Of a DNA stretch of 64,000 nucleotides, positions 35,545 to 45,454 are shown one piece after another. How positions within the stretch are numbered: the stretch's first letter is position 1; every line of letters begins with the position of its first letter. Under the pieces are notes generated by a model. It did not search any database, was not told the DNA's origin, and saw nothing but the letters and a program-made list of their open reading frames with translations. Source of the stretch: Thalassovita litoralis. Lineage in GTDB: Bacteria > Pseudomonadota > Alphaproteobacteria > Rhodobacterales > Rhodobacteraceae. The position numbers and the translations under genes were made by a program. The stretch covers positions 1-64,000 of the forward strand of contig NZ_FXTO01000008.1 in NCBI RefSeq assembly GCF_900182725.1, written 5' to 3'.

Positions 35545-36765
35545 ATGACACTTGATCTTGATTTCGTCCGTTCGCGGTTCCCCGCCTTTGCCGAGCCTTC
35601 GCTACAGGGGCAGGCGTTTTTTGAAAATGCAGGCGGGTCGTATACCTGCCAGCCCGTGATTGACCGGCTGACGCGGTTTTATCACAGCCGCAAGGTGCAA
35701 CCCTATGCGCCTTATGAGGCCAGTCAGGCCGCCGGGGCGGAAATGGACGAGGCGCGCGCCCGTCTGGCCGCGATACTGGGGGTCGAGGGTGACGAGGTCA
35801 GCTTTGGCCCATCGACCACGCAGAACACCTATGTTCTGGCGCAGGCGTTCCGGCAATGGATGCAACCCGGCGAGGCGATCATTGTCACCAATCAGGATCA
35901 CGAGGCAAATACAGGCCCGTGGCGGCGGCTGGCCGAATCCGGGATCGAGGTGCGCGAATGGCAGATCGACCCGGAAACCGGGCATCTGGACCCCGCCGAT
36001 TTGGCCAATTTGCTGGATGCAAAGGTGCGGCTGGTCTGTTTCCCGCATTGTTCCAATGTGGTGGGCGCGGTGAACCCGGTTGTGGAAATCACCGCAATGG
36101 CCCATGCCGCCGGGGCGTTCGTTTGTGTGGATGGCGTCAGCTATGCGCCGCACGGGCTGCCGGATGTGGGGATGCTGGGACCGGATATTTACCTGTTTTC
36201 GGCCTATAAAACCTATGGCCCGCATCAGGGAGTTATGGTGATCCGCAGGGCGTTGGGGATGCAACTGCCCAATCAGGGGCACTATTTCAACGCCGATGTT
36301 TTGTACAAACGGTTCACGCCTGCGGGGCCGGATCATGCACAGGTGGCCGCCTGTGCCGGGATGGCCGATTATCTGGATGAATTGGCGGATCATCACGGGC
36401 TGACCGGCACTGCCGCACAGCGAGCCAGCGGCGTGCATGATCTGATGCGTGCGCATGAGGTGGTGCTGTTGCAGCCCTTGCTGGATTATCTGGGGGCGAA
36501 AAATTCGGTGCGTTTGCTGGGGCCAACGCGGGCTGAAATGCGTGCGCCGACGGTGGCGGTGGCACTGGACCGCGCGGTCGAACCCGTGGCGGCGGCGCTG
36601 GCCGGGCATGGGATCATGGCGGGGGGCGGTAACTTCTATGCCGTGCGCGCACTCGTGGCGCAGGGGATTGACCCGGTGCAGGGCGTGCTGCGGTTAAGTT
36701 TCGTGCATTACACCAGCCCCGAGGAGGTGCAGCGCCTGATGACAGCCTTGGACATGGTTTTGTAG
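35545..36765 (+). CDS. Class V aminotransferase / cysteine desulfurase-like PLP enzyme
   Basis: The 406-residue fold-type I PLP enzyme has the Schiff-base lysine in FSAYKTYGPHQG (about residue 217) and the PLP-Asp in FVCVDGVSYAPHG. The FFENAGGSY and PSTTQNTYVLAQAF segments are typical of the cysteine-desulfurase-like branch, but no clear active-site cysteine loop is seen, so the reaction (desulfurase, lyase or isopenicillin-epimerase-like) is open. A TTG at 35533 could start four residues earlier. Confidence 0.85.
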   Translation: MTLDLDFVRSRFPAFAEPSLQGQAFFENAGGSYTCQPVIDRLTRFYHSRKVQPYAPYEASQAAGAEMDEARARLAAILGVEGDEVSFGPSTTQNTYVLAQAFRQWMQPGEAIIVTNQDHEANTGPWRRLAESGIEVREWQIDPETGHLDPADLANLLDAKVRLVCFPHCSNVVGAVNPVVEITAMAHAAGAFVCVDGVSYAPHGLPDVGMLGPDIYLFSAYKTYGPHQGVMVIRRALGMQLPNQGHYFNADVLYKRFTPAGPDHAQVAACAGMADYLDELADHHGLTGTAAQRASGVHDLMRAHEVVLLQPLLDYLGAKNSVRLLGPTRAEMRAPTVAVALDRAVEPVAAALAGHGIMAGGGNFYAVRALVAQGIDPVQGVLRLSFVHYTSPEEVQRLMTALDMVL

Positions 36766-36799
36766 GGCGTTTCCCTGTTGCGAACGGTTGAGAGTGACA

Positions 36800-38221
36800 A
36801 TGCCTGAACACGCCCCTGTTTTGCTGTGGCTGCGGCGCGATTTGCGTCTGGCCGATCACCCGGCGCTGCTGGCTGCGGTTGCGCGGGGCGGGCCGGTGAT
36901 TCCGGTGTTCATTCGGGATGAACAGGTGACAGGGCTGGGCTGTGCGCCGCAATGGCGGCTGGGACTGGCGTTGGACGTGTTCGCGCAGACCTTGGCAGCG
37001 TTGGGCAGCCGGTTGATCCTGCGATCTGGCCCGGCAAAGCAAGTGCTGGCGGATCTGATCCGCGACACCGGGGCCAGTGCTGTCTATTGGACCCGCGCCT
37101 ATGACCCACAGGCGATTGCGCGGGATACGGATGTGAAAACCGTGCTGAAGGCGCAGGGGATCGACGCCCAAAGCCATGCAGGGCATTTGCTGTTTGAACC
37201 TTGGGCGGTGAAAACCGGGGCAGGTGGGTTTTACAAGGTTTTTACCCCCTACTGGAAAGCGGCCCGACAATTGGGCGTGTCCCCGGCACAGGCGGCCCCA
37301 ACGCAATTGCCCGCGCCGGATCAATGGCCCGTATCGGAAACGTTGCAAGACTGGAACCTTGGGGCCGGGATGCGGCGGGGCGGTGTGGTGCTGCGCGGCT
37401 ATGTGACGCCCGGTGCTGCGGCAGCGCAGGCGCGGCTGGATCGGTTTATCGCGGATGGGATTGATCGCTATCAGGATCGGCGGGATATGCCGGGGGTGGA
37501 TGGCACCTCGGGGATGTCGGCATATCTGGCCCTGGGGGAAATTTCACCGCGCCAATGCTGGCAGGCCGGACAGCGGGCCATGTTTGGTGGCGCACAGGGG
37601 GCTGAAACCTTTCTAAAGGAACTGGTCTGGCGCGAATTTGCCTATCATCTGATGTTCCACACGCCGCATATCGTGGACCGAAACTGGAAACCGGAGTGGG
37701 ATACGTTCCCGTGGAACACGGATGCCACCCACCCCGATGTGGTGGCGTGGCAGCAGGGGCGCACGGGGGTGCCGTTTGTCGATGCGGCGATGCGGGAAAT
37801 GTATGTCACCGGGCGGATGCACAACCGGGGGCGGATGATCGTGGCGTCCTATCTGACCAAGCACCTGATGACCCATTGGCGGATCGGGCAACAGTGGTTC
37901 GCCGATTGCCTGACGGATTGGGACCCGGCCAGCAATGCGATGGGCTGGCAATGGGCGGCGGGATCGGGGCCGGATGCCGCCCCATATTTCCGGGTGTTCA
38001 ACCCGGTGACGCAACTGGCGAAATTCGACCCCAAAGGGCTGTACGCGCGGGCCTGGATCGCCGAAGGGCAGGCTAATCCGCCGCAAACGGCGCTGGATTA
38101 TTTCACCGCTATCCCGAAACGCTGGGGGCTGTCGCCACAAGATCGTTATCCCGCCCCGGTGGTGGAGCTGGCAGCCGGGCGGCAACGTGCGCTAGAGGCG
38201 TATCAGGGGCGAAATAGCTGA
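36800..38221 (+). CDS. phr: Deoxyribodipyrimidine photolyase
   Basis: The 473-residue photolyase uses FAD and blue light to split cyclobutane dimers. It has LWLRRDLRLADHPAL (antenna domain), TSGMSAYLALGEISPRQ, ELVWREFAYHL, and the FAD-binding TGRMHNRGRMIVASYLTKHL and WDPASNAMGWQWAAGSGPDA. ATG 36800 is favoured by GAGAGTGAC upstream; a TTG at 36788 is also in frame. The PLP-enzyme gene ends 34 bp upstream. Confidence 0.96.
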   Translation: MPEHAPVLLWLRRDLRLADHPALLAAVARGGPVIPVFIRDEQVTGLGCAPQWRLGLALDVFAQTLAALGSRLILRSGPAKQVLADLIRDTGASAVYWTRAYDPQAIARDTDVKTVLKAQGIDAQSHAGHLLFEPWAVKTGAGGFYKVFTPYWKAARQLGVSPAQAAPTQLPAPDQWPVSETLQDWNLGAGMRRGGVVLRGYVTPGAAAAQARLDRFIADGIDRYQDRRDMPGVDGTSGMSAYLALGEISPRQCWQAGQRAMFGGAQGAETFLKELVWREFAYHLMFHTPHIVDRNWKPEWDTFPWNTDATHPDVVAWQQGRTGVPFVDAAMREMYVTGRMHNRGRMIVASYLTKHLMTHWRIGQQWFADCLTDWDPASNAMGWQWAAGSGPDAAPYFRVFNPVTQLAKFDPKGLYARAWIAEGQANPPQTALDYFTAIPKRWGLSPQDRYPAPVVELAAGRQRALEAYQGRNS

Positions 38222-38337
38222 TCTGGGGCGGCTTTTCAGCCGATTGCGGGCGATGGCGCGCGGATTTTTACGAAAAACTTGCCTGACAGACCGATTCTTG
38301 TCAGCCTGAACAGGACAACCGCAAAGGGAGATGCGGG

Positions 38338-39546
38338 ATGATCCTGACCGATGTGAAAAATCAAACAGACTTGCCGCGCTATTTTGCCGTGGTGTTCCAA
38401 CTGGCCAAGGGGATCAAGCGCGGGCGACTGGATTTCGTTCTGCCCGATGGGCGGGTCTTTCGTGCCGAAGGGCCGGACCCCGGCCCGGTGGCGGTGTTGA
38501 CTATCTTTCACCCCGATACGTTCACCCGCCTGATCCGAGAGGGCGATCTGGGGTTTTGCGATGCCTATCTGGATGGCTGGTGGAGCAGCCCGGATTTGCA
38601 GGCTTTTCTGGATTTCCTGCATTCGGACAACCAAGACCTGTACGATGGGTTTCCGGGCATGTTTCTGGTGCGCGCCTATGAACGGTTGCGGCATTGGATG
38701 AATTCCAATTCAAAGCGTCAGGCGAAGAAGAATATTTCCTACCATTATGATTTGGGGAACGATTTTTACGCGCTGTGGCTGGACGATACGATGACCTATT
38801 CCAGCGCCTTGTTCGACGGCGGGCAGGACAGTCTGGAGGCGGCACAAACCCGCAAATATCAAAGTCTGGTCGATCAGATGGGGGTGCAGCCCGGCGATCA
38901 TGTGCTGGAAATCGGCTGTGGCTGGGGCGGGTTCGCGGAATATGCCGCCAAAGAACGCGGATTGCGGGTGACAGGGCTAACCATCAGCAAAGAACAGCTA
39001 AGCTATGCGCGGGAACGCATTGAAAAGGCGGGGCTTTCCGAACTGGTTGATCTGAAATTACAGGACTACCGGGATGAAACCGGGCAGTATGACGGGATCG
39101 CCAGCATCGAAATGTTTGAAGCCGTGGGCGAGAAATACTGGCCGGTCTATTTCAACAAGGTGCGCGATTGCCTGAAACCGGGAAAACAGGCGACGCTACA
39201 GATCATCACGATTCAAGAAAAGCGTTTTGAAATATACCGTAAGGGCGTGGACTTCATTCAAAAGTACATCTTTCCCGGTGGGATGCTGCCCTCGCGTTCG
39301 GCCCTGCTGGCCGAGATTGAACAGGCCGGATTGCAGTTTGAAACCTCGCTTGAATTTGGCGACAGCTACAGCCAGACCTTGCGGCGCTGGTATGACAGGT
39401 TCAACGACCGCTGGGACGAGGTAGAGGCGCTGGGGTTCGATGACAGGTTCCGGCGGATGTGGAATTTCTATCTGACCTCTTGTGCCGGGGCGTTTCACGG
39501 GGGAAACTGTGACGTGACGCAAATCACCGTGAAAAGGCCCGCCTGA
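38338..39546 (+). CDS. cfa: Cyclopropane-fatty-acyl-phospholipid synthase
   Basis: The 402-residue SAM-dependent enzyme adds a methylene bridge to unsaturated acyl chains. The SAM motif VLEIGCGWGGF is at residues 189-199; NISYHYDLGNDFYALWLDD and SIEMFEAVGEKYW are typical, as is FIQKYIFPGGMLPS. In Rhodobacter sphaeroides cfaA and phrA belong to the singlet-oxygen (RpoE) response, and here photolyase and cfa are neighbours, though I see no good RpoE promoter. AAGGGAG precedes ATG. trgA follows 3 bp later. Confidence 0.95.
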   Translation: MILTDVKNQTDLPRYFAVVFQLAKGIKRGRLDFVLPDGRVFRAEGPDPGPVAVLTIFHPDTFTRLIREGDLGFCDAYLDGWWSSPDLQAFLDFLHSDNQDLYDGFPGMFLVRAYERLRHWMNSNSKRQAKKNISYHYDLGNDFYALWLDDTMTYSSALFDGGQDSLEAAQTRKYQSLVDQMGVQPGDHVLEIGCGWGGFAEYAAKERGLRVTGLTISKEQLSYARERIEKAGLSELVDLKLQDYRDETGQYDGIASIEMFEAVGEKYWPVYFNKVRDCLKPGKQATLQIITIQEKRFEIYRKGVDFIQKYIFPGGMLPSRSALLAEIEQAGLQFETSLEFGDSYSQTLRRWYDRFNDRWDEVEALGFDDRFRRMWNFYLTSCAGAFHGGNCDVTQITVKRPA

Positions 39547-39549
39547 CCC

Positions 39550-39993
39550 ATGATGCCCACCGCTGCCCGGCTGATTGCCGCACTGGTTCTTGCTGCGACG
39601 GCGTGGTTCGTGTCGCAGACCATTAAACCGCATTTGCCCGAAGGTACGATGTTCGGCTGGTTCGATTATGTGAACGTGGTGCTGGGCGTTCTGTGTGGCT
39701 GGATCGTGATCGGCGGGCGCAGTGGGCGCGGGATGTCTGCCGCAGTGGGCAACGGGCTGACCGGGGTGTTCATGTTGGTGCTGTGGGCCATTTTTGTACA
39801 GGCGTGCAATGAAATGCTGGGGCTGGCCCTGCGGCGGCATTATCGCGGCCCGCTAGAGGCGCTGCTGGATATTTTCAATATCGGCGTGGATTATGCGGCG
39901 CTGTTACTGAACGCCGATGTGGCGATTCCGTTGTTGATTGGCGGGATCGTGGCCGGTGTCCTGTCTGAAATTGGCGGGCGCATGTGGCGCTAA
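39550..39993 (+). CDS. trgA: TrgA family membrane protein
   Basis: The 147-residue product has four hydrophobic spans (about residues 7-21, 38-55, 67-87 and 120-139) and matches the TrgA family, named after a tellurite-resistance locus of Rhodobacter sphaeroides. Its biochemical role is unknown. The gene order trgA-trgB-cysK seen here is the same as in that locus. It starts 3 bp after cfa, so it may be transcribed with it. Confidence 0.85.
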   Translation: MMPTAARLIAALVLAATAWFVSQTIKPHLPEGTMFGWFDYVNVVLGVLCGWIVIGGRSGRGMSAAVGNGLTGVFMLVLWAIFVQACNEMLGLALRRHYRGPLEALLDIFNIGVDYAALLLNADVAIPLLIGGIVAGVLSEIGGRMWR

Positions 39994-40013
39994 GCCAAAG
40001 CAAAAGTGAAATC

Positions 40014-41138
40014 ATGAGAAATTTGTTTTTTTACGGCACGTTGCGGCACGAAGCTTTGTTGGAAACCGTGCTGGGGGATGCCGGGGTTGCCGCGTTGCGG
40101 CCTGCCCAGTTGCCGGGGTATCGGGCCTATTGGGCCGATGGGCATGGCTTTCCGTTTCTGACGCAAGAACCGGGGGGCCAAGCGATTGGTCTGCTGGCCG
40201 AAGGGCTAAGCGACGACGCCATCGCGCGGCTGGATTTTTACGAAGGGGGCTTTGGCTACGGGCTGCATCCGGTCACGGTGCAGACGGATCATGGCCCGGT
40301 CGCGGCGCAGGTCTGGCTGGTGCCGGACGGCACCTATGACCGGGGTGCGCCGTTCGATCTGGATGATTGGGCGCGGTGCCGGGCGGCGCTGAATGTCCGT
40401 GCCGCGGCCGAGGTGATGGGCCTCTATGGAACGCGCAGCGCGGCCGAGGTGGCGCGGATGTACCCGATGATCGAAATGCGGGCGCAGTCTTGGGTCATGG
40501 GACGCGCCGAACAGGTGCCGGATGCGCCGGGCGGGATGACCCGCGCCGATGTGGACCTGATCGACAGCCAGACCCCCTATATCGACTATTTCGCGGTGGA
40601 ATCGCAGCGGTTGCGGTTTCGCAAATTCAGTGGGGATATGGGGCCAGAGGTGCATTATGCCTCTTTCGTGGCGACGGATGCGGCGCTGGTGCTGCCCTAT
40701 GATCCGGTACGGGATCGGGTGATGTTGGTGGAACAGTTCCGCATGGGGCCGCAGGTGCGCGGGGATCGGGTGCCGTGGCAGTTGGAACCGATTGCCGGGC
40801 GCATAGATGCGGATGAAACACCGGAACAAACCGCCCGACGCGAAGCGTTGGAGGAAGCCGGGCTGGAATTGCGCGGGCTGGAACTGATTTCCCGCGCCTA
40901 CCCGTCGCCGGGATGCAGCAACGAATATTTCCACACCTATCTGGGGCTGGCCGATTTGCCCGAAGATGCCGCCGGGGTGGGCGGATTGCTGGCTGAAAGC
41001 GAAGATATTCGCAGCCATATCCTGTCGTTCGACGCAGCGATGGGTATGGCAGACCGGGGGGAAATCCGCGTGGTGCCGTTGCTGATGGCGCTATATTGGC
41101 TGGCACGGCATCGTGATCGGCTGCGTGCTGGCGCTTGA
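40014..41138 (+). CDS. trgB: TrgB: cyclotransferase-like domain fused to a Nudix hydrolase
   Basis: The 374-residue protein joins an N-terminal gamma-glutamyl-cyclotransferase-like (GGCT/AIG2) domain (FFYGTLRHEALL at residues 4-15, with the YGTLR motif) to a C-terminal Nudix domain whose box GRIDADETPEQT...REALEEAGL fits Gx5Ex7REUxEExGU exactly. The C-terminal domain resembles ADP-ribose pyrophosphatases. It starts 20 bp after trgA; cysK follows. Joining glutathione-type and nucleotide-sugar chemistry would fit oxidative or tellurite stress, but this is inferred. Confidence 0.88.
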   Translation: MRNLFFYGTLRHEALLETVLGDAGVAALRPAQLPGYRAYWADGHGFPFLTQEPGGQAIGLLAEGLSDDAIARLDFYEGGFGYGLHPVTVQTDHGPVAAQVWLVPDGTYDRGAPFDLDDWARCRAALNVRAAAEVMGLYGTRSAAEVARMYPMIEMRAQSWVMGRAEQVPDAPGGMTRADVDLIDSQTPYIDYFAVESQRLRFRKFSGDMGPEVHYASFVATDAALVLPYDPVRDRVMLVEQFRMGPQVRGDRVPWQLEPIAGRIDADETPEQTARREALEEAGLELRGLELISRAYPSPGCSNEYFHTYLGLADLPEDAAGVGGLLAESEDIRSHILSFDAAMGMADRGEIRVVPLLMALYWLARHRDRLRAGA

Positions 41139-41189
41139 GTTCCGGGCCTGCGGGCCATAGAGCTATAGGGAACCGGAAAGGAAGACGAA

Positions 41190-42215
41190 ATGCGCATTGC
41201 TCATGATTTGGCCGAGGCCATTGGGAATACCCCGCTTATCCGCCTGAAAAAGGCCAGCGACGCCACGGGATGTACCATTCTGGGCAAGGCTGAATTTATG
41301 AACCCCGGCCAGTCGGTCAAAGACCGGGCCGCGCTGTATATCATCCGCGACGCGGTGGCGAAGGGGCAACTGAAACCCGGCGGCACGATTGTCGAAGGCA
41401 CGGCGGGAAATACCGGCATCGGGTTGGCGCTGGTGGGGGCTTCGATGGGGTTCCGCACGGTAATCGTGATCCCCGAAACCCAGAGCCAGGAAAAGAAGGA
41501 TATGCTGCGTCTGGCAGGCGCGCAATTGATCGAGGTTCCAGCGGCCCCCTATAAAAATCCGAACAACTATGTTCGTTATTCGGGGCGTTTGGCGGCAGAG
41601 CTTGCGAAAACCGAACCTAACGGGGCGATCTGGGCCAACCAGTTCGACAACGTGGCAAACCGGCAGGCCCATGTGGAAACCACCGGCCCGGAAATCTGGG
41701 AACAGACCGGCGGTAAGGTGGACGGGTTCATTTGCGCGGTTGGGTCGGGCGGTACATTGGCCGGGGTGGCGGATGCGTTGCAGCCCAAAGGCGTGAAAAT
41801 CGGTCTGGCCGATCCCGAAGGCGCGGGGCTGTTCAAGATTTACACCGGGCAGGACAACCCCGGCGATTCCATCACCGAAGGGATCGGGCAGGGCCGTATC
41901 ACCGCCAATTTGGAAGGGTTCACCCCCGATTTCACCTATCGCATTCCCGATGCCGAGGCGCTGCCGGTGGTGTTTGACCTGATGTCTGACGAAGGCCTGT
42001 GTCTGGGCGGGTCATCCGCCGTCAACGTGGCGGGCGCGATCCGGATGGCGCAGGACATGGGGCCGGGCCACACGATTGTGACGATGCTGTGCGATTACGG
42101 CACGCGCTATCAGTCCAAGCTGTATAACCCCGAATTCCTGACCGCCAAGGGGCTGCCGGTGCCGGGCTGGCTGGTGGCGGATGCGCCTTCGGTGCCGACG
42201 GTTTTTGAAGATTGA
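41190..42215 (+). CDS. cysK: Cysteine synthase A
   Basis: CysK makes L-cysteine from O-acetylserine and sulfide with PLP. The 341-residue protein has the PLP-lysine in NPGQSVKDRAA (Lys44), the substrate loop GTAGNTGIGLAL and the phosphate loop VGSGGTLAG. The C-terminal 40 residues extend past the minimal CysK, as in the Rhodobacter enzyme. GGAAAGGAAG precedes ATG. It is the third gene of the trgAB-cysK block. Confidence 0.95.
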   Translation: MRIAHDLAEAIGNTPLIRLKKASDATGCTILGKAEFMNPGQSVKDRAALYIIRDAVAKGQLKPGGTIVEGTAGNTGIGLALVGASMGFRTVIVIPETQSQEKKDMLRLAGAQLIEVPAAPYKNPNNYVRYSGRLAAELAKTEPNGAIWANQFDNVANRQAHVETTGPEIWEQTGGKVDGFICAVGSGGTLAGVADALQPKGVKIGLADPEGAGLFKIYTGQDNPGDSITEGIGQGRITANLEGFTPDFTYRIPDAEALPVVFDLMSDEGLCLGGSSAVNVAGAIRMAQDMGPGHTIVTMLCDYGTRYQSKLYNPEFLTAKGLPVPGWLVADAPSVPTVFED

Positions 42216-42242
42216 TTGACCTGTAACAGACGGATTTGACCG

Positions 42243-44705
42243 ATGCGGTTTTTCCTGAGCCTTTGGCTGGCCCTTGCTTTGGCATTCATCGCCCCGGCGG
42301 GGCTGGTCGGGGCGCAGGTTGCGCCCTTGTCTGCGGATTCCGCGACGCAATCCGCGATTGATTACGATAGCTGGCAGGCCACCGCCACACGGGCCGAAGC
42401 GGCGTTGGAGGCCGGGAAAGCCTCGAATGGGGCTTTGGAAACGCTGCGCGAAGAAATCGCTGTCTGGCGTGATAAATTCCTGGCGGCGCAGAATACCAAC
42501 AAAGCCCGGATTGATACGATACAGTCGCAAATCGCCACCTTGGGACCAGTTCCCGAAGGCGGCGAAGCCGAAGATATTGCCAACCGCCGGGCCGAACTGA
42601 ACGCGCAACTTGCCCGCCTGCAAGCCCCGGTTCTGGCCGCAGAGGAAGCGCATAGCCGCGCCGCGGGCCTGATTGCCGAGATTGACCGGATCATCCGTGA
42701 CCGTCAGGCCGAAGCTTTGGTGTCTTTGGGGCCATCGCCGCTGAACCCGGCGAATTGGGCCGTGGGGCTGGAGGAACTGCTGAACAGCTTCGATATGCTG
42801 TGGTCCGAAACCAGCCGAAACTGGCAAAACGATGTGCGGCAGGCAGAGTTTCGCCAGAATGCGCCTGTGGCGTTTGGAATTGCGCTGTTGGGGCTGCTTC
42901 TGATTCTGCGCGGTCGTAAATGGTTTGATCGGCTGGCCACGCGGGTGCGGCGGATGTCGCCGCGCGGGGTCGAGGTGTGGCATTTCCTGATTTCACTGGG
43001 CAAGGTGTTGATCCCGTGGGTCGGTATCCTGTTCGTGGCACAGGCGATCATTGAAACCGGATTTATTGGGTTGCGGGGGTCGACCCTGCTGAATTACCTG
43101 CCGATCTGGGGGCTAAGCGTGCTGGTGGTGCGTTGGCTGGCGGATCGGCTATTCCCCGAAGGCAACGGCCCGGCGTTGTTACTGGTTGAACCCTCCCACA
43201 GGGCCGAAGCGCGGTATTATGCAACCGGGCTGGCGCTGCTGACGATGCTGGCCACGGTGGCAAACGTTTTGTCCGAAGTCGGGAATTTCTCGCCCGAGGC
43301 CGAGGCGGTTATCGGGTTTCCGATCGTCTGTGTTGTGTCGCTGTTGCTGTTCCGTATGGGACAGTTCATTTCCCGGCAGATCGCACTGGCCCAAAGCGGT
43401 GACGCCGAAGTGGGGTATCGCCACAGGGTCACGCGGCTGGCGTTCCGCGCAGCGCAACTGGTGGCCGTGGTCGGGCCACTGATGTGGGCGGTGGGCTATC
43501 GCAACGCGGCCAGTGCGCTGGTTTATCCCACGGTCATGACGCTGATCCTGCTGGGGTTGGTTGTTGTGCTGCAAAAGCTGGTCAGCGATATTTACCGGCT
43601 GGTCACACGGGCCGAGGACGAAGCGCAAGAGGCGCTGATTCCGGTGTTGATCGGGTTCTTGCTGACGCTGGCGACGCTGCCATTGCTGGCGCTGATCTGG
43701 GGCGTGCGCGCGGCAGAGCTGCTGGAAATCTGGACCCGATTCCGGGCCGGATTTACCATTGGGGATACCACGATTTCGCCCACGGATTTCATCATGTTCG
43801 CCGTGGTGTTTTCGCTGGGCTACATGCTGACGCGGGTGATTCAGGGGGCGTTGCGTTCCTCGATCCTGCCGAAAACAAAGATTGATGCGGGTGGGCAAAC
43901 GGCGATTGTGTCCGGTCTGGGCTATGTCGGGGTGGTGCTTTCGGCCATCGTGGCCATCACCAGCGCCGGGTTGGATCTGAGTTCGATTGCGATTGTCGCC
44001 GGTGCGCTGTCGGTTGGGATCGGGTTTGGCCTGCAAAATATCGTGTCCAACTTTGTGTCTGGTATCATCCTACTGATCGAACGCCCCGTGGCCGAAGGCG
44101 ACTGGATCGAAGTGGGCGGCAAGATGGGCTATGTGCGGGATATTTCCGTGCGCTCGACCCGGATCGAAACCTTTGACCGGACGGACCTGATCGTGCCGAA
44201 TGCCGATTTGGTCAGCGGGACGGTGACGAACTATACTCGTGGCAACACAATTGGGCGAGTGATCGTGCCGGTGGGGGTGGCCTATGGGTCGGATACCCGC
44301 AAAATCGAAACGGTTCTGCGAGAGATAGCCGAAGCGCATCCGATGATTGTTCTGAACCCACCGCCCAGCGTGATTTTTCAGGGGTTTGGCGCGGATTCGC
44401 TGAATTTTGAAATCCGGGCGATTTTGCGGGATGTGAACTGGTCCTTGTCGGTGAAATCCGATCTGAACCACGAAATCGCCCGCCGCTTTGGCGAAGAAGG
44501 CATCGAAATTCCGTTTGCGCAGCGCGACATCTGGTTGCGCAACCCCGAGGCGCTGACAGGGGCAGGAAAAGCGACAGCCCCGGTCGTGCCAGCGGAGGAG
44601 GCGAGCTTGCGCCGCGATGAAACTGTCAGCCCATTCCGTGATTTAGAAGTGGACGATCCGGCATCCCTCGCCGCAGGGGACGCCCCAGAAGGAGATAGCA
44701 AATGA
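42243..44705 (+). CDS. Large MscS-family mechanosensitive channel
   Basis: The 820-residue protein begins with a Sec signal (MRFFLSLWLALALAFIAPAGLVGA), a periplasmic coiled-coil region (DUF3772-like, about residues 40-195), eight or more membrane spans, and the MscS pore and beta domain: GALSVGIGFGLQNIVSNFVSGIILLIERPVAEGDWI, followed by VPNADLVSGTVTNYTRGN. It should gate under osmotic down-shock. alaX overlaps its stop (ATGA at 44702), and cysK is 27 bp upstream. Confidence 0.93.
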   Translation: MRFFLSLWLALALAFIAPAGLVGAQVAPLSADSATQSAIDYDSWQATATRAEAALEAGKASNGALETLREEIAVWRDKFLAAQNTNKARIDTIQSQIATLGPVPEGGEAEDIANRRAELNAQLARLQAPVLAAEEAHSRAAGLIAEIDRIIRDRQAEALVSLGPSPLNPANWAVGLEELLNSFDMLWSETSRNWQNDVRQAEFRQNAPVAFGIALLGLLLILRGRKWFDRLATRVRRMSPRGVEVWHFLISLGKVLIPWVGILFVAQAIIETGFIGLRGSTLLNYLPIWGLSVLVVRWLADRLFPEGNGPALLLVEPSHRAEARYYATGLALLTMLATVANVLSEVGNFSPEAEAVIGFPIVCVVSLLLFRMGQFISRQIALAQSGDAEVGYRHRVTRLAFRAAQLVAVVGPLMWAVGYRNAASALVYPTVMTLILLGLVVVLQKLVSDIYRLVTRAEDEAQEALIPVLIGFLLTLATLPLLALIWGVRAAELLEIWTRFRAGFTIGDTTISPTDFIMFAVVFSLGYMLTRVIQGALRSSILPKTKIDAGGQTAIVSGLGYVGVVLSAIVAITSAGLDLSSIAIVAGALSVGIGFGLQNIVSNFVSGIILLIERPVAEGDWIEVGGKMGYVRDISVRSTRIETFDRTDLIVPNADLVSGTVTNYTRGNTIGRVIVPVGVAYGSDTRKIETVLREIAEAHPMIVLNPPPSVIFQGFGADSLNFEIRAILRDVNWSLSVKSDLNHEIARRFGEEGIEIPFAQRDIWLRNPEALTGAGKATAPVVPAEEASLRRDETVSPFRDLEVDDPASLAAGDAPEGDSK

Positions 44706-45421
44706 CCGAAGCCCTGTTCCGCGAAGATGCCTACTTGAAAGAGGCCACGGCCCATGTGGTCGCGCTGACCGAACAGGGCGGCGTGGTGTTGGATCGCACG
44801 GTGTTTTACCCCACGGGCGGCGGACAACCCGGTGACAGCGGCGTGTTGCGGTGGGATGGCACAGAGGCCATGATTGCGACTACGGTCAAAGGCGAAGGCG
44901 GCCAGATCGTTCTGGTTCCAGCCGAGGGCGCGGATTTGCCCCAGATCGGGGCCGAGGTGGTGCAGGTTTTGGACTGGGACAAGCGGCACCGGCATATGCG
45001 GGTGCATACCGCGCTGCATTTGTTATCGGTGGTGATCCCCTTGCCGGTTAGCGGCGGGGCGATTGGCGCAGAAAAGGGGCGGTTGGATTTCGATATGCCC
45101 GAAGCGCCCGAGGATAAGCAGGCGCTGGAGGATGCGTTGAACGACCTGATCGCGCGTGATTTGCCTGTGACTGACGACTGGATCACCGACGAGGAATTAC
45201 AGGCCAATCCGGGGCTGGTGAAAACCATGTCCGTCATGCCGCCGATGGGGCAGGGCCGGGTGCGGCTGGTGCGGATCGGGCAGGGGGCGGACCAAGTGGA
45301 TTTGCAGCCCTGTGGCGGAACGCATGTGGCCCGGACAGGTGAAATCGGGCGGGTGACGCTGGGCAAGATCGAAAAGAAGGGTCGCCAGAACCGGCGCGTC
45401 AGTCTGTTGTTGGTGGACTGA
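44702..45421 (+). CDS. alaX: Alanyl-tRNA editing protein AlaX
   Basis: AlaX hydrolyses Ser- or Gly-tRNA(Ala) made by mistake. The 239-residue stand-alone editing protein has PTGGGQPGDSG, the zinc ligands HTALH (His102, His106) and CGGTH near residue 205, the same motifs as the AlaRS editing domain. Its start overlaps the MscS stop. A terminator lies 60 bp on. Confidence 0.93.
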   Translation: MTEALFREDAYLKEATAHVVALTEQGGVVLDRTVFYPTGGGQPGDSGVLRWDGTEAMIATTVKGEGGQIVLVPAEGADLPQIGAEVVQVLDWDKRHRHMRVHTALHLLSVVIPLPVSGGAIGAEKGRLDFDMPEAPEDKQALEDALNDLIARDLPVTDDWITDEELQANPGLVKTMSVMPPMGQGRVRLVRIGQGADQVDLQPCGGTHVARTGEIGRVTLGKIEKKGRQNRRVSLLLVD

Positions 45422-45454
45422 CGCGGACGCGCCGCCGGGTGTGGGGGCTGGATT

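Noticed and set aside
38222-38337. An RpoE-type promoter for cfa
   Set aside because: TGATCT occurs at 38220 but no matching -10 element follows at the right distance.
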